DNA of 7,225 bases, taken from an uncultured Woeseiaceae bacterium (lineage in GTDB: Bacteria > Pseudomonadota > Gammaproteobacteria > Steroidobacterales > Woeseiaceae). Made by a program: the position numbers and the translations under genes. The stretch is from NCBI GenBank assembly GCA_945787435.1, contig CALZHX010000087.1, forward strand, positions 1 through 7,225, in the 5' to 3' direction. Below are positions 6,109 through 7,225 of the stretch, piece by piece. The notes below the pieces were generated by a model. That model was not told where the DNA came from, did no database searches, and saw only the letters and a program-made list of their open reading frames with translations. Position 1 is the stretch's first letter. The number at the start of each line of letters is the position of its first letter.

Positions 6109-7225
6109 ATGAACTCCATAGAAGACACCGACGTGATCGACCTGCTCCGCCGATTCCATTATGGCGAACCGGCTGCGGCAGCGAAAACCACGCTACCTGA
6201 GGGCGCGGTGTTACCGGCCCTGCTCAATGCCTATCGCGATGCGTCTGGCATACGTTATCAGTACCCGCTGTACTTGATTCCTCCCGACGGCACGACGCAG
6301 TCCGTGCTCGCGAAACCTGCCGGCGAGCATCTTTCTGAATCTCTGGAGAAACTGGCGCCAGGCGCCGATGACGCCAGGATTCTGAAAGACAATCTCCCGT
6401 GGATAGAACGCTATTTGCGACAAAAGCTCGACGGCCCTGATCCCGTTGATGCTAACGACCTGTTCGCCGAAGCGGCAGCCGCCATGCCGGAACAACTTGA
6501 CCTGGATCCGGGCAATCGCGACAAACTGCAAGGCGAACTCAACAGGCTCAAAGAGACTTTAGCCGCCGATGGACAGTTCCTCGCTTACGGACCGACTGTG
6601 TCGCTGCATTTGATGTTGCACGCCATTCGGCACCGACATGGTCAGAGCCGCGAACGACTTCGCCGGCAGATCGACAAGCAGATTAACGGTTTGCGGTCAT
6701 TACTGGATATCGAAAACGCCAAATCGGCCGATGCGAGCAGCATCGGCCCCGGGTCCCAACATTTCGACGCCAGCGCTCTGTCCGGAATGCTCGAACAACG
6801 TGCGCACGGATCGGTTGAGATGCCGGCCGAACGACGGGCAAGAATTGAACGCGCTTTGCAGGACCTGCAGGCCTGGCAGGACAATCCAGTACTGGTCAGG
6901 TTTGTCGGTCAACTGGACGATCCCTGGTTCACAAAACTGCCCGAGCTGGAATTGGTTGGCAGTGATAGCCCCTGCGCGACGGCAGCCGAGGTCTTCGAGC
7001 GTGACGCCGCTGGTTTCGCGAGACTGTTTGCCGCGCTCAGAATCGCCGCGCTGGAAATTAACGATAATTACACTCCGGCCATACACGACTCCTGGTTTGC
7101 CAGCTTTGACTGGCAGGCCTTTTCGAGTGAGGAACTGCAACTCGTAACCGAAGTCGTCGCGCTGGTGTCGGCAGACCATCTGGCTGGCGACGGCCTGCCG
7201 GCTTTCTCGCATTTGTTGGGATCGC
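6109..7225 (+). CDS. Unrecognised large soluble protein in the kor operon (3' end outside window)
   Basis: From ATG 6109, ten bases after the korB stop, the frame is open to the window edge: 372 codons with no stop, so the C-terminus is missing. It starts MNSIEDTDVIDLLRRFHYGE and is acidic, Leu/Ala-rich and mostly helical. It has no signal peptide or membrane segment and one Cys in the visible part (SDSPCATAAEVFERDA). Segments include a basic helix HAIRHRHGQSRERLRRQIDK (about 170-190), an aromatic block VRFVGQLDDPWFTKLPELEL (about 264-283) and NDNYTPAIHDSWFASFDWQA (about 323-342). No nucleotide-binding or iron-sulphur motif is certain. The last visible residues, VALVSADHLAGDGLPAFSHL, faintly recall the GDG thiamine-diphosphate loop and following helix of pyruvate:ferredoxin oxidoreductases, but the sequence ends before this can be judged. 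The ribosome site is poor, so coupling to korB translation is likely. Its position suggests a role with the oxidoreductase; the function is unknown. Confidence 0.8.
   Translation, partial: MNSIEDTDVIDLLRRFHYGEPAAAAKTTLPEGAVLPALLNAYRDASGIRYQYPLYLIPPDGTTQSVLAKPAGEHLSESLEKLAPGADDARILKDNLPWIERYLRQKLDGPDPVDANDLFAEAAAAMPEQLDLDPGNRDKLQGELNRLKETLAADGQFLAYGPTVSLHLMLHAIRHRHGQSRERLRRQIDKQINGLRSLLDIENAKSADASSIGPGSQHFDASALSGMLEQRAHGSVEMPAERRARIERALQDLQAWQDNPVLVRFVGQLDDPWFTKLPELELVGSDSPCATAAEVFERDAAGFARLFAALRIAALEINDNYTPAIHDSWFASFDWQAFSSEELQLVTEVVALVSADHLAGDGLPAFSHLLGS

Noticed and set aside
6638..7147. Plus-strand frame of 169 codons, and opposing minus-strand frames at 6700-7212 and 6211-6531
   Set aside because: All lie within the uninterrupted 372-codon frame from 6109, which has better composition and operon spacing. 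These are its shadows.

Overview
The window looks like chromosomal DNA from a moderately GC-rich proteobacterium, most likely a gammaproteobacterium. This rests on gene content (an HI0933/YhiN-type flavoprotein next to a YaiI/UPF0178 protein), dense packing with overlapping starts and stops, GTG starts and Shine-Dalgarno sites. It is an inference from family resemblance, not a database result. No rRNA, tRNA, CRISPR array or complete mobile element is visible.

Layout. Positions 1-453 (+) hold the C-terminal 150 residues of a coiled-coil protein whose start lies outside the window. Its stop overlaps the stop of a converging two-gene minus-strand unit (1054-450): a small two-helix membrane protein followed, with a 4-base overlap, by a secreted four-cysteine protein with an acidic Pro/Ala-rich tail. 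A short divergent region (1055-1147) contains a 20-bp perfect palindrome. As RNA it would hide the ribosome site of the membrane-protein gene. Rightward from 1148 come an HI0933-family flavoprotein and a YaiI-type UPF0178 protein. A 187-bp gap follows, with a second, 23-bp near-perfect palindrome over a candidate -10 box.

The main unit is a tight operon from 3001 to the window end: a gamma-alpha fused subunit (KorA type) and a beta subunit (KorB type) of a 2-oxoacid:ferredoxin oxidoreductase, then a long open frame (6109 to the edge, at least 372 codons) for an unrecognised protein. KorA carries the YPITPAT and GSPSTGLPTK motifs. KorB carries the GDGD thiamine-diphosphate motif and four cysteines placed to bind a [4Fe-4S] cluster. 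Together they should oxidise a 2-oxoacid with CoA, releasing CO2 and reducing ferredoxin. The substrate cannot be read from the sequence, and no ferredoxin gene is in the window.

The most unusual point is the N-terminus of KorA. Its first 70-80 residues are not part of that enzyme family but closely resemble the N-terminal DUF6538-type arm of tyrosine site-specific recombinases, joined in frame at a domain linker. Either this is a true fusion, or the enzyme really starts at Met83 (position 3247, with its own AGGA site) behind a piece of a captured integrase gene and possibly its promoter.
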